A stretch of 64,000 nt of DNA from Chersky-840 sp050011815 (GTDB lineage Bacteria; Actinomycetota; Acidimicrobiia; Acidimicrobiales; UBA8190): positions 9,602 to 73,601 of the forward strand of contig JBEKIJ010000016.1 in assembly GCA_050011815.1 (NCBI GenBank), read 5' to 3'. This document shows, piece after piece, positions 33,261 through 42,149 of this stretch; position 1 is the first letter of the stretch, and every line of letters starts with the position of its first letter. Position numbers and translations under genes: made by a program. The notes below the pieces were generated by a model that was not told where the DNA came from, made no database searches, and saw only the letters and a program-made list of their open reading frames with translations.

Positions 33261-33602
33261 TCAGAACGCCTTGGCGACGATCTGGCGCGCCTCGAAGAAC
33301 CGACGGGTGTAGTCGACGGCGCTCTCCATGTCGAAGGTCTTGCAGGTGTACACGTCGACGCTGAAGAACAGCACGGGCCGGTCCCAGGCGTACACGTGCG
33401 CACCGGATCCCTCCCAATGGACCCAGCCGGCCCACCCGAAACGATCGGATCGGTGCGTCACGGGATCGAGAAGGATCCGCATCCCGCACACCTCGGACAG
33501 CCCGACCAGGAAGTCCCGGATGGCGATGTCGGAGATGGGCGTGTCGCAGGTTCCCTCGATGACCAGTCGCTGCCGGCAGATCGTGGGCGCCAGATCAGGC
33601 AT
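33261..33602 (-). CDS. SpeD-like (S-adenosylmethionine decarboxylase fold) protein
   Basis: 113 residues from ATG 33602; GTG 33635 and TTG 33671 are alternatives. Conserved blocks are QRLVIEGTCD (strand 1), RDFLVGLSEVCGM, GWAGWVHWEGSGAHVYAW and FFSVDVYTCKTFD. By eye, GSGAHVYAW aligns with the ESHLSIHTW processing site of bacterial SpeD: the pre-pyruvoyl serine (S66) is kept, the following catalytic His and Ser positions differ (Tyr and His), and the proton-donor cysteine (C87 in VDVYTC) is kept. SpeD enzymes self-cleave to a pyruvoyl decarboxylase. The changes suggest altered specificity, as reported for SpeD homologs that decarboxylate ornithine or arginine. It is co-transcribed with the GNAT gene, and no spermidine synthase is nearby. 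Confidence 0.7.
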   Translation of the reverse strand: MPDLAPTICRQRLVIEGTCDTPISDIAIRDFLVGLSEVCGMRILLDPVTHRSDRFGWAGWVHWEGSGAHVYAWDRPVLFFSVDVYTCKTFDMESAVDYTRRFFEARQIVAKAF

Positions 33603-33671
33603 CGCCTTGCCGAAGATCAATGTCGAGAGCCCCACGCACCAAAGCGTAGGAACCCCGTCGATACGAGACAA

Positions 33672-33700
33672 GAGGCGTTTAGCCTCTCACGGAACGTGAG
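33672..33700. promoter_or_regulatory. Two adjacent inverted repeats upstream of the SpeD-like gene
   Basis: GAGGC (33672-33676) pairs with GCCTC (33682-33686) and CTCACG (33686-33691) pairs with CGTGAG (33695-33700), spacers 5 and 3 bases. They lie just before the SpeD-like coding region on the minus strand and may be an operator or part of a leader. This is weak evidence on its own in such GC-rich sequence. Confidence 0.4.
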
Positions 33701-33851
33701 GGGTTAGCGCCCAGTGTGGTTGGTGTGATCGGTGTGTTCATGGTGCGACCGACCGTTGGACGACACCATGGCGCGCCCGCGCGTCGCGCGGCAAGGGCTC
33801 AGCGCAAAGTGCTCGACCGGCGCCGGCATCGATGGGTGGCGGTACCGCCCC

Positions 33852-34013
33852 TCAGCCCCGGCGCCGACCCCGGTGCTGGCCTCGGGCGAAGGCGAACCCG
33901 GCCATCCAGCACACGAAGGAGATGATGGCTGCGATCCACAAGAGGTGGAAGGCGAAGCCGACGCCGAAGAAGACGATGGCCAGGAGCAGGAAGATGACGA
34001 CGAGACATCCCAT
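33852..34013 (-). CDS. Small hydrophobic membrane protein
   Basis: A 53-residue protein. MGCLVVIFLLLAIVFFGVGF forms one hydrophobic segment and LLWIAAIISFVCWMAGFAFA a second, followed by a basic tail (RGQHRGRRRG). It resembles the short two-helix membrane peptides widespread in bacteria, of unknown function. Its ATG lies 23 bases from the stop of the upstream gene (34037-34225), so both probably share a transcript. Confidence 0.7.
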   Translation of the reverse strand: MGCLVVIFLLLAIVFFGVGFAFHLLWIAAIISFVCWMAGFAFARGQHRGRRRG

Positions 34014-34036
34014 GGGCGACCGGCGCGGTGGCCGGC

Positions 34037-34225
34037 TCAGTCCCCTCCGGGGCGCGGCGCCACCTGGTTGAAGTTCTCCCGGACGTCGCGCAGATGCGAC
34101 CGGATGCGCGTGGCCGAAGGCGCCGCGTCGCCGTCGAGGCCGTTGGCCAGCTCTTCCACGGCTTCGGTCAGGTGCGCCACCGCCAGTTCCAGGGCGGCCA
34201 ATCGTTTGGAGAGCTCGACGTCCAC
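34037..34225 (-). CDS. Small helical protein
   Basis: 62 residues from GTG: MDVELSKRLAALELAVAHLT continues as a heptad-like helix (EAVEELANGL), then a short loop and a basic helix (IRSHLRDVRENFNQV). It is predicted all-alpha, probably a coiled-coil dimer, and not recognised. No Shine-Dalgarno sequence is visible. It is encoded just before the small membrane protein. Confidence 0.55.
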   Translation of the reverse strand: MDVELSKRLAALELAVAHLTEAVEELANGLDGDAAPSATRIRSHLRDVRENFNQVAPRPGGD

Positions 34226-34423
34226 GGCCGGAGTTTACGGCGTACCCGGTCCCGCCCCCTCGTCGTGGGGAGATCCGGGGCCGGGCGGAAAGAAAAAATG
34301 GAAAAGCGCTCAAGGCGCCGGCCCGTCGTGCCGATAGCAATATGGGCCCCTGGCGCTGGGGTGGGACGCCGGGTGCGGGGCGAGTTCCCGCATTGACCCG
34401 GGCGTGACCTGGGCTTTGGGCTA

Positions 34424-36985
34424 ATGAGGGCCGCGCCCGGTGCCGATGCTCTGGACGTGGACCGACGTTTTTCGAAGAGCGCCCCCGAGGCACAAGGACC
34501 GGGACCCGACGACGCCGCCCCCTCGATCCCCTCGTCTCGCCCCGGTCTCGCCCGGGTCCTGCTGTCGCTGTTCTTGGTGGCCGGGCTGGCCACGGCCGTG
34601 GTGGCCGGTTGGCAGACCAAGACCGCCGCCGCCCGCCAAGCTCGCCAGTCCTTCGATCAGCAGGCTTCGGGGATCGCCGCCAACGTCACGAAGACCTTGC
34701 AGCGCGACGCCGACCTCACCACCTCGGCCCGAGCAGTGATCGAGCAGACCCCGGCCATGACCGACAAGGAACTCGGGTCGTGGTTCTCGGCCCTCACCCC
34801 TGCGGGGCTGACCAACGCCACCGGCCTGGCCTATATCGAGAAGCTGTCACCGGTCGAGTACTACTACTTCCGAGCCGCCATCAACGCCGACCCGGCGGTG
34901 CCGGCGGGCGAACCCTTCGTGATCACGCCGAGCTCGGCGCAACCCCCGTACTGCCTGACCCGGCTTCTGGCCCTGCGTAGCGCCCTGCGCAGCGCGGGCG
35001 ACGCAGCGCTGCCTCCGGGTCTCGACTGGTGCTCGACCTCGGTGAACGGGGCCCTCACCTCCTCGGGTACCACGGGTCAGCTCGAGATCACGAAGCTGCT
35101 CGGCGCCGACGAGGGTCGGGTGCTCGGCTTTACGGCCGGGGCCGGCACGGCACCGGGGAACTCCGACATCGAGGCCCTCAAGGCCGTCGACCAGGCCTTC
35201 AGCTCGACCATGGTGGTGGTGGCGCCGATCTACAACGGGACCACCCCGACCACGGTCAAGGGACGGGTCGCCGCCCTCCAGGGGTGGGTCGGCGGGATCT
35301 TCGACACGGCCACGGTTCTGGCCGGCGCGGTGGGTGCCCGCAGCGACCTCGAGGTGACCCTGGCCCGTGAGAACGCCGGATCGGGCGCCCAGGTCCTGGC
35401 AACCACCGACACCGCCAATACTCCCGGCGGGCTCGTCGACACCATCACCACCGATGCCGGCGGGCGGTGGGTCGTCACCGTCCGCCAACCTCTGGTCTCG
35501 GGGTCGGCGACCGGGTCGACCCGGGGGCTCGCCGTCGGGGGCGCCATCGTCCTGGCCACCCTGATCCTGTTCTTGGTCCTGCGGTCTCTGGTCGTGTCGC
35601 GACGGCGGGCCCGCGACGAATCCGCACAGCACAGCGGTGAGTTGGAGCACATGGCGCTGCACGACGTGCTCACAGGCCTGCCCAACCGTTCGCTGGTCGT
35701 CGACCGCGCCGACCAGATGCTGGTCCGGAGTCGTCGCAGCCAGCTGCCCACGGCCGCATTGGTGCTCGGCGTCGACCGGTTCAAGGAGTTCAACGAGGCC
35801 CACGGGTACCGGACAGGGGACGACCTGTTGAGAGCGGTCGCCGATCGCCTGCGCTCGGCGCTGCGGGAAGCCGACACGGTGGGGCGGGTGCGCGGCGACG
35901 AATTCGTGGTGCTCACCGACGGTGCCTCGCTGGCGGCAGGGCCCGAGCTCGTGGCCGAACGGATCCTCGAGGTGGTGCGTGAGCCCTTCTTCCTCGGTGA
36001 CGGTTACGTCGAGCCCTTCACCGTGTCGGTCTCGGTCGGTGTGGCGCTCGGACCGAGGGTCGACGCCGAACACCTGCTCCAGGACGCCGGCACCGCCCTC
36101 TCCCAGGCCAAAGAGGCGGGGCGAGACCGCTATGTCGTGTTCGGCCAGGACATGCCCCAGGCCATCGAGAGCCGTCAGGCCTTCGAGCACGAGCTGCGCA
36201 GCGCGGTGGCGACGGACCAGTTCTTCCTGCGTTACCAGCCCATCTTCGACATCGAGACCCGCTCCACCACCGGGGTCGAGGCGCTCTTGCGCTGGCAACA
36301 CCCGACCCGCCGGGTCATCCCGCCCGATCACTTCCTCCCCATGCTCGAAGAGAGCGGGTTGATCGTTCCCCTCGGTCGGTGGGTGCTCCAAGAGGCATGC
36401 CGCCAGGGTGCCGCCCTGCATCGTGCCGGCTACCTCATCACCATGTCGGTCAACATGTCGGCCTGCCAGCTCGCGTCCGACACCCTGCTGGCCGATGTCG
36501 GTGACGCCCTCGTCGCATCGGGATTCGAACCGAATGCGCTCGTGATCGAGATCACCGAGACCACCATCATGCGCGACACCTCGCTCATGGTCGACCGGCT
36601 CGTGGCGCTCAAGGGACTCGGCGTCAGGATCGCCATCGACGACTTCGGCACCGGCTATTCGTCCCTCGCCTATCTCCGCCAGTTCCCGATCGACATCCTC
36701 AAGATCGACCGGTCCTTCATCAGCTCCGTGGCCACGACGCGCGACTCGTCCATGCTGATTCACACGCTCGTCCAGTTCGGCAAGACCCTGGGCCTCGAGA
36801 CCATCGCCGAGGGGATCGAGGAGGAGGGCCAGATGGACCCGCTCCTCGCCGAGCAGTGCGACACGGGCCAGGGCTTCCTCTACGGCCGCCCCCTGTCGCC
36901 CACCCAGCTCGACATCTTCCTGCGCACCCACCTCACCCTGGAGACCCCCCTGTGGGTCGTCCCGCCCAAAGAGGCGGCCCGCTGA
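34424..36985 (+). CDS. GGDEF-EAL protein with degenerate GGDEF, probable c-di-GMP phosphodiesterase
   Basis: The 853-residue protein has one N-terminal membrane helix (about 42-62), an extracytoplasmic CHASE-like sensor (about 65-365, FDQQASGIAANVTKTLQRDA then LAYIEKLSPVEYYYF), a second membrane helix (about 370-390), then GGDEF and EAL. The GGDEF motif reads RGDEF (490-494) and the first metal aspartate is glycine (G449 in LGVDRFKEFNE), so cyclase activity is probably lost. The EAL is intact: E619 in EALLRW, SVNMSACQL, IEITETTIM, DDFGTGYSSLAYL and KIDRSF. It probably degrades c-di-GMP, with the degenerate GGDEF as GTP-binding regulator. A GAGA-loop hairpin (36998-37017) follows. Confidence 0.9.
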   Translation: MRAAPGADALDVDRRFSKSAPEAQGPGPDDAAPSIPSSRPGLARVLLSLFLVAGLATAVVAGWQTKTAAARQARQSFDQQASGIAANVTKTLQRDADLTTSARAVIEQTPAMTDKELGSWFSALTPAGLTNATGLAYIEKLSPVEYYYFRAAINADPAVPAGEPFVITPSSAQPPYCLTRLLALRSALRSAGDAALPPGLDWCSTSVNGALTSSGTTGQLEITKLLGADEGRVLGFTAGAGTAPGNSDIEALKAVDQAFSSTMVVVAPIYNGTTPTTVKGRVAALQGWVGGIFDTATVLAGAVGARSDLEVTLARENAGSGAQVLATTDTANTPGGLVDTITTDAGGRWVVTVRQPLVSGSATGSTRGLAVGGAIVLATLILFLVLRSLVVSRRRARDESAQHSGELEHMALHDVLTGLPNRSLVVDRADQMLVRSRRSQLPTAALVLGVDRFKEFNEAHGYRTGDDLLRAVADRLRSALREADTVGRVRGDEFVVLTDGASLAAGPELVAERILEVVREPFFLGDGYVEPFTVSVSVGVALGPRVDAEHLLQDAGTALSQAKEAGRDRYVVFGQDMPQAIESRQAFEHELRSAVATDQFFLRYQPIFDIETRSTTGVEALLRWQHPTRRVIPPDHFLPMLEESGLIVPLGRWVLQEACRQGAALHRAGYLITMSVNMSACQLASDTLLADVGDALVASGFEPNALVIEITETTIMRDTSLMVDRLVALKGLGVRIAIDDFGTGYSSLAYLRQFPIDILKIDRSFISSVATTRDSSMLIHTLVQFGKTLGLETIAEGIEEEGQMDPLLAEQCDTGQGFLYGRPLSPTQLDIFLRTHLTLETPLWVVPPKEAAR

Positions 36986-36997
36986 GCTGACCACCGT

Positions 36998-37017
36998 TCG
37001 CCGGGGAGACCCGGCGA
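36998..37017 (+). terminator. Hairpin after the EAL gene
   Basis: TCGCCGGG (36998-37005) and CCCGGCGA (37010-37017) form a perfect 8-bp stem closed by GAGA, a GNRA-type tetraloop. It starts 12 bases after the stop of the EAL gene and lies before the P450 gene. There is no T-run, so it is at most a weak intrinsic terminator or an mRNA end-protecting element. Confidence 0.45.
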
Positions 37018-37083
37018 GCCTCGGGTGTCATGATGGACCCCGGTCGCCCGTCGTGACGTGGCGACGCCCGGGGAGGAAGAGAC

Positions 37084-38286
37084 GTGAGGAAGACCGCGCC
37101 GGTCACCGAGTGGGGCAGTGACTTCGACGTGCTCGACCCCGACTACGTCGCCGACCCCTTCGGGATCTGGGACGAGCTGCGCACGTCGTGTCCCATCGCC
37201 CACACCGACCGACGAGGCAGCACGTGGTTGCCCACCCGCTACGACGACGTGACCGCCATCGCCCACGACATCGAACACTTCAGCTCGCTCGAGGTCGTCG
37301 TGATCCCCTTCGAGGGTGAGGAGCCCGAGGAGCCCGTGCTGCCCTACGGTCTGCCCCCGATCTCCGCCGACCCGCCCCTGCACACCTGGACCCGCCGGTT
37401 GCTGTTGCCGTGGTTCTCGCATCACCGGGTGGAGAGCTACGAAGCGATGACGCGAAGCCTGTGTTCGGGGCTCATCGACGGCTTCATCGCCGATGGTCGG
37501 GCCGATGCGGCCTCGGACTACGCCCAGCAGATCCCGGTGCGGGTGATCGCCCACATCCTCGGTGTCAGTCCCGACCTCGCCGACACCTTCACGGGGTGGG
37601 TGCGCGACGTCCTCGAGTTCGCCGACGACCACGATCGACGTGTCAACGGGGTCCAGGGGCTGCTCGAGTACTTCATCGCCGAGGTGGCGCAGAGGCGCGT
37701 CCATCCCGGTGACGACCTGTTGAGCGAGCTCCTGCAGACCTCGGTGGACGGGGCGCCCATCGAGGACAGCCTGGTGCTCGGGGCCGCCGCCCTCGTCCTC
37801 ATCGCCGGCGTCGACACGACGTGGAGCGCCATCGGCTCGTCACTGTGGCACCTGGCCACCCACCCCACCGATCGCAAGCGCATGGCCCAGGACCCCGACG
37901 CCATGGCCCTCGCCGTCGAGGAGCTGCTGCGCGCCTACTCCCCGGTGACCATGGCGCGCGTCGTCACGACCGACATCGAGTACGGGGGCTGTCCCATGAA
38001 GGCGGGGGACAAGGTCCTCATGAACTTCCCGGCGGCCAACCGCGACCCCGCCGTGTTCGAGCACCCCGACGAGGTCGTGCTCGACCGGGCCCACAACCGA
38101 CACGTGGCCTTCGGTTCGGGCATCCATCGTTGTGCCGGCTCCAACCTGGCCCGCATGGAATTGCGAGTGGCCCTCGAGGAGTGGTTGCGCCGGATCCCCG
38201 AGTTCCGCCTCGACGACGCCCAGGACGTGACGTGGGCCGGGGGCCAGGTGCGCGGGCCGCGCCAACTGCCGGTGCTGTTCCCGTGA
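37084..38286 (+). CDS. Cytochrome P450 with downstream ferredoxin
   Basis: A 400-residue P450 starting at GTG behind GGGGAGGAAGAG. The I-helix motif is LIAGVDTTWSA, the K-helix EELLRAYSPV, the following VTMARVVTTDIEYGG, and the heme-thiolate loop FGSGIHRCAGSNLARMEL. ISADPPLHTWTRRLLLPWF is the C-helix region. It belongs to the actinobacterial class I P450s. The stop overlaps the GTG of a [3Fe-4S] ferredoxin gene, its presumed electron donor. The substrate is unknown. Its context is unrelated to the other P450 at 26708. Confidence 0.93.
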   Translation: MRKTAPVTEWGSDFDVLDPDYVADPFGIWDELRTSCPIAHTDRRGSTWLPTRYDDVTAIAHDIEHFSSLEVVVIPFEGEEPEEPVLPYGLPPISADPPLHTWTRRLLLPWFSHHRVESYEAMTRSLCSGLIDGFIADGRADAASDYAQQIPVRVIAHILGVSPDLADTFTGWVRDVLEFADDHDRRVNGVQGLLEYFIAEVAQRRVHPGDDLLSELLQTSVDGAPIEDSLVLGAAALVLIAGVDTTWSAIGSSLWHLATHPTDRKRMAQDPDAMALAVEELLRAYSPVTMARVVTTDIEYGGCPMKAGDKVLMNFPAANRDPAVFEHPDEVVLDRAHNRHVAFGSGIHRCAGSNLARMELRVALEEWLRRIPEFRLDDAQDVTWAGGQVRGPRQLPVLFP

Positions 38287-38474
38287 AGATCAGGGTGGAC
38301 CCCGACAAGTGCCAGGGCCATGCCCGGTGCTACGGGCTCGCCCCCGAGCTCTTCTCGGTCGACGACTACGGCCTGTCGACGGTGGTGGGTGACGGGACGG
38401 TGCCCCCCGAGCTCGAGGAACGCGCCCGTCTGGCCATCGCCAACTGCCCCGAGTTCGCCATCGACGAGGTCTGA
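38283..38474 (+). CDS. [3Fe-4S]-type ferredoxin
   Basis: A 63-residue ferredoxin, with GTG overlapping the P450 stop. The cluster motif is KCQGHARC (Cys, His at the second ligand position, Cys) and the remaining ligand is in NCPEFAI. A histidine in place of the second cysteine and the third-Cys-Pro pattern mark the P450-associated [3Fe-4S] group. It shuttles electrons from a reductase (not encoded here) to the P450. Confidence 0.92.
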   Translation: MKIRVDPDKCQGHARCYGLAPELFSVDDYGLSTVVGDGTVPPELEERARLAIANCPEFAIDEV

Positions 38475-38484
38475 GCCCGGGCCC

Positions 38485-40776
38485 TCACCCCTGGTTGGCC
38501 ATCGTCGAATAGGCCCGGCACGGTTCTCCCCGCAGCGCCCCGCAGGCGGGCATCGGCTCGGTGGGATCGACGCCGTGCACGACGTTGACCGCCAGCGAGG
38601 AGGCCATGGCCCCCCCGAGCGCCAGGGTGTCGGTGACCGACCCCCGGGTGGATGGGGTCTCGAACGCCCATTCGGGCCGGTCGCCCCCCGGCGCCGAGAT
38701 CACGATCCGCAACCGGGTGCCGGCCCGGAAGGCATGGGCGATGGGGTCGATGGGGATGCGGACGAGGCTGTAGCGCCCGGCGGGCAGGTTGTGCCCATCG
38801 GATTTGAGGTAGCTGGGCACGGGGTCGAGGACCGTGGAGGCCTTCGACAAGGTGCGGTTGGCGGCGCGCAGGAAGCCGGAGGTGACGTACTCCTCCTCGG
38901 TGTCGCCGGGCCGGACCTCGGTCACGGTCACCTGGAGGTCGGTGTCCGACGCGCTGGACCGCAGCCACAGGTCCACGCTGGCCGGGCCCACGATCGTGGT
39001 GGGTGAGGTGAAGACCGGTGTCTCGAAGGCCACCCCGTTGGCGGCGGGCACCGTCGTCCAGTCGTAGGGCGGCTGGGCGGCCCAGGCGTTGGCCGAGGCG
39101 GCGAGGTCGGTGGCGGGACGGACAGAGGGATCGGGCCGGAACGACGTCTGAGTGGCCCCACCCTTCGACGACCTGAGCGTGCCCCCGGCCCCGAGGTAGT
39201 AGCGGGTGACGGTCCCCCGCGGGGGCCAGGAGGAGTAGTCGGCCTCGAACGTCGGTTGCAGGGCCCCGGGCCCGAGATCGCCGCCCCCGTTGTCGAAGAG
39301 CACCCTGACCCTGGGGTCGTCGGCGGCGAAGTCGGCTTTGGCCGCGCTGAGAGAAGGGGCGTCGGTGAAGCGCAACGGCGGGGGTGTCATCGCCTCGGCC
39401 CCGCCGGTGGCCTCGGCGTAGACGGCGGGGGCGAGCAAGGTGAGGAACGGGTTCTGGGTCGGCACGCGACCCGCGACGTAGATGTCGAGGAACTCGAGCC
39501 ACCGTGACAGGGTGTCGGGGCCGAGAGAGTCGATGTGGGTGCCGTTGAGCATGGTGGCATAGACGTTCTTGTCGTGGCCGAGAGCCGTGATCAACGCCGG
39601 CCACTGGGGCCCCGTCTGCTCGTCCTCGAGGGCACCGGCCAGGAAGACCGGGACCTTGATGTGCGTGGCCCACACGGCCGGCGAGCGTTGGTCGAAGAGG
39701 GCCGGGACCCGGCTGAGCCCGGGCCCGACCAAGGACGCGAGCTGCTGGGCTTCAGGGTGCAGGACCTGGTTGGCCAGGCAGGTGGTGTCGCCGGTGGCGA
39801 TCTCGGCGGTCGCCCAGGGTTGCCCCCCCTTCGGAGCGGCCTTGGCGTCGGAGATGCGCTGGGCGATCCAGCTGGCGGCGAAGCCGTCGTTGTAGATCCC
39901 GCCGGGATAGCCGGTCGAGAAGAGATCGTCGGTGGAACTGAGCGGCGCGATGGCCGCCAGGTCGGGCGGGTCGGTGCCCGCCACCTCGAACTGGGAGATG
40001 CCGGAGTACGAGATGCCGACCATGCCCACCTTGTGGTGCAGTACCCACGACTGGGCCCCGACGGTCTGGATCACGTCGTAGCCGTCGTAGTCCGAGGGCA
40101 GCCCGAAGAGGTCGAAGGCACCCCCCGAGCACCCCGTGCCCCGCATCTGCACGCTCACCGTGGCGAAGCCCAGCAGCGGGGCGATGACGCTTCCCACCAC
40201 GGTGGCGGTGTCGGGCAGCAACGGGTCGCTCGCCGGTGCCTTGCCCTCGAGCGCGTCGATCAGGCTGTGGGGCGCGGCGATGGCGTATCCGGAGTACTCG
40301 ACGACCGTCGGGAAGGGGCCCTGGGCGAGCGTCTTGCCCGGGGGGAGGCGCACCGTGGCGGCGATGGAGATCCCGTCGCGCATCTTCACGTAGTTGAGGC
40401 CCGCATGCAGGTGTTGGCTCGAGTAGAACGCCGCCGGGGGCGTCGAGCTCGTCGAGAGGACCGAGAACGGCGACGTCTTGCGGTGTTTTCCCCCGGTCTC
40501 TTCGAACCGGAAGCCCGCCCCGGCGGGCACGTCGCGGACGATCAGACCACCCAGGCTGTCGACCACCCCGGCCCCGACCGTCGCCCCCGACCCGTCGACC
40601 AGGGTGAGCCGTTCACCGGGGGTGGCGCCGATGGCGTAGGCCTCCCCGATCGATCCGTGACCCTGCCACGGCGTGGCCGCCCCGCTCGGGGTCGCCTCGG
40701 TGGCGACGAGCATGCCGGCGACGGCGACGACGGCCAGCCCGGCGGTCGCGAGCCGCTTCGTCAGTAACCCCTGCAC
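38485..40776 (-). CDS. Secreted S15/CocE-type acyl hydrolase (X-Pro dipeptidyl-peptidase family)
   Basis: A 763-residue protein with a signal peptide (TKRLATAGLAVVAVAGMLV, cleavage about residue 34). The alpha/beta-hydrolase domain has VKMRDGISIAATVRLP, VVSVQMRGTGCSGG-like strand (VSVQMRGTGCSGGAFD), and the nucleophile elbow GISYSG, with aspartate in LAGALEDEQTG and histidine in LNGTHIDS. A C-terminal jelly-roll follows (about 500-720, SVDLWLRSSASDTDLQVTVTE). This is the S15 peptidase/CocE layout; substrates include X-Pro peptides and esters. Start is GTG. A 7-base minisatellite lies upstream. Confidence 0.88.
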   Translation of the reverse strand: MQGLLTKRLATAGLAVVAVAGMLVATEATPSGAATPWQGHGSIGEAYAIGATPGERLTLVDGSGATVGAGVVDSLGGLIVRDVPAGAGFRFEETGGKHRKTSPFSVLSTSSTPPAAFYSSQHLHAGLNYVKMRDGISIAATVRLPPGKTLAQGPFPTVVEYSGYAIAAPHSLIDALEGKAPASDPLLPDTATVVGSVIAPLLGFATVSVQMRGTGCSGGAFDLFGLPSDYDGYDVIQTVGAQSWVLHHKVGMVGISYSGISQFEVAGTDPPDLAAIAPLSSTDDLFSTGYPGGIYNDGFAASWIAQRISDAKAAPKGGQPWATAEIATGDTTCLANQVLHPEAQQLASLVGPGLSRVPALFDQRSPAVWATHIKVPVFLAGALEDEQTGPQWPALITALGHDKNVYATMLNGTHIDSLGPDTLSRWLEFLDIYVAGRVPTQNPFLTLLAPAVYAEATGGAEAMTPPPLRFTDAPSLSAAKADFAADDPRVRVLFDNGGGDLGPGALQPTFEADYSSWPPRGTVTRYYLGAGGTLRSSKGGATQTSFRPDPSVRPATDLAASANAWAAQPPYDWTTVPAANGVAFETPVFTSPTTIVGPASVDLWLRSSASDTDLQVTVTEVRPGDTEEEYVTSGFLRAANRTLSKASTVLDPVPSYLKSDGHNLPAGRYSLVRIPIDPIAHAFRAGTRLRIVISAPGGDRPEWAFETPSTRGSVTDTLALGGAMASSLAVNVVHGVDPTEPMPACGALRGEPCRAYSTMANQG

Positions 40777-40844
40777 GCACCACTCCCGTCGCCCCCGCCA
40801 CCCCCGAAGGCGGCCCGGATCGCCTCGTCAGGGTAGTCGGGCCG

Positions 40845-40886
40845 GCCGAGCGCCGAGCGCCGAACGCCGAGCGCCGAGCGCCGAGC
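40845..40886. repeat. 7-bp tandem repeat (six units)
   Basis: Six copies of GCCGAGC, one with A for G, run from 40845 to 40886. They lie between the small gene ending at 40892 and the S15 hydrolase start. Seven-base units in noncoding DNA can vary by slippage and change spacing to a promoter. Confidence 0.75.
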
Positions 40887-40891
40887 GGCGT

Positions 40892-41059
40892 CTAGCGCGC
40901 TTCGACGATGAGTCGGACGAGCTTGCCGTTCACCCGACGCAGGACCGAGGCGGGGTGATCGGATTCCGCCACCGCCGCCAGTGCGACCACGTCCTGGCCC
41001 AGGTCCTCGGCCTGACAGGCCTGTTCGTAGCTGCTCGACGCTGCCTTGCTTGTTCCCAT
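40892..41059 (-). CDS. Small hypothetical protein
   Basis: A 55-residue ORF starting MGTSKAASSSYEQACQ and ending with an Arg/Lys/Val-rich helix (RRVNGKLVRLIVEAR). No domain is visible. Codon use looks coding, and GGGGGGCGG lies about 5 bases before the ATG as a possible but not classic ribosome site. It stands between the S15 hydrolase and DUF4232 genes, on the same strand. Confidence 0.5.
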   Translation of the reverse strand: MGTSKAASSSYEQACQAEDLGQDVVALAAVAESDHPASVLRRVNGKLVRLIVEAR

Positions 41060-41118
41060 CGGACCGCCCCCCGGGGCAGATCCTCGGGCGGTTGGATCAA
41101 TTGCCCTCCAACCCCCGG

Positions 41119-41847
41119 TCAACTTCTGGGCAACGGAGGGGGTGAGCCCGAGCCGAAGGGCCCCACGTCGAAGCCGGCGATCCCGTAGGCGAAGCGCAGG
41201 GGCTCGGGGACGAGCAGGGGGCTGGCGGTCCTCGGGGGGGTGATCTGGAGCCACTTGCCCTCGTAGCACGCGTTGGGGGTGGCCGTCGGGCCTGAGCCCG
41301 GGGTGAGGATGATGTCGCACACGTCGGGATACGAGAGCTCGAACCAGGCCCGCTCCTCGGGGCCCACGACGACGGCCGTGGGCGTCGCCGCGGCGATGCC
41401 CGTGCTGGCGCCCATGGTGGGCACATCCTGGGTGGCGGCGGGCAGGGCGGTGCCGTTGGCGCTGTTCACGGCCAGGCCGGGGTACCCGAACAGCGAGCAC
41501 GTCGACAGCGAGATGTTGGTGAGCGACACCGTTTCGTAGGTGGTGTCGCTGATGCCCTCCCAATCGGTGACGGTGCCGCTCAGCTGACCGCTCACGCAGT
41601 TGGGCGGACCCGACGGGGAGTTCGCCTTCGGCACCGACGAGGTGGAGGGACCGACGACCCGGGCGCTGTGGGGCGGCGACGCGTAGTACTTGCGAAGGGC
41701 CACCACCATTCGATCGATCCCGAACGCCGCTCCGCCGGCGCCAACGATCACGCCCACGACCAGGATGGCGACGCGGGCGCGGCGCCACAGGCGGCGGCGC
41801 CGGACCCGGCGCCGCACCATCTCTTGGACCGTCTCGGGGTTCTTCAT
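41119..41847 (-). CDS. Membrane-anchored DUF4232-type protein
   Basis: 242 residues from ATG 41847 (an in-frame TTG at 41895 is less likely). A basic N-terminus (RRRVRRRRLWRRAR) precedes a single hydrophobic helix (VAILVVGVIVGAGGAAFGI), so it is anchored with the C-terminal part outside. From about residue 85, beta-rich sequence fits DUF4232: CVSGQLSGTV, LTNISLSTCSLFGYPGLAV, AWFELSYPDVCD and a late CYEGKWLQITPP. Four cysteines could make two disulfides. Function unknown. Confidence 0.8.
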   Translation of the reverse strand: MKNPETVQEMVRRRVRRRRLWRRARVAILVVGVIVGAGGAAFGIDRMVVALRKYYASPPHSARVVGPSTSSVPKANSPSGPPNCVSGQLSGTVTDWEGISDTTYETVSLTNISLSTCSLFGYPGLAVNSANGTALPAATQDVPTMGASTGIAAATPTAVVVGPEERAWFELSYPDVCDIILTPGSGPTATPNACYEGKWLQITPPRTASPLLVPEPLRFAYGIAGFDVGPFGSGSPPPLPRS

Positions 41848-42149
41848 CTTCGGGATGCGTTCATTCTCGACCAGATCGTCACATGGGGACCCCAACTGCA
41901 GCGGTCGGGAGCGAATCGTGCCCGGTATCTTCGGTCACAGAGCCACCCGGCGAGAAGTCGGCAACCCTCCCACCTCCCCAACGACGCCCGGGGGCCGGGG
42001 GTCGACCTCCTGGCGGTCCCGGGCCGACCCACCCGGGAACCGGGTCTTCCCGCCCCCGTACGGCCCAGGTCGCGATTGCGGCGCCCGGCCGGCGCGAGCG
42101 ATCCTGTCCCGGCACGGCGCGACAGCGCCTCGCCGGCAGGGAGAGAGAG

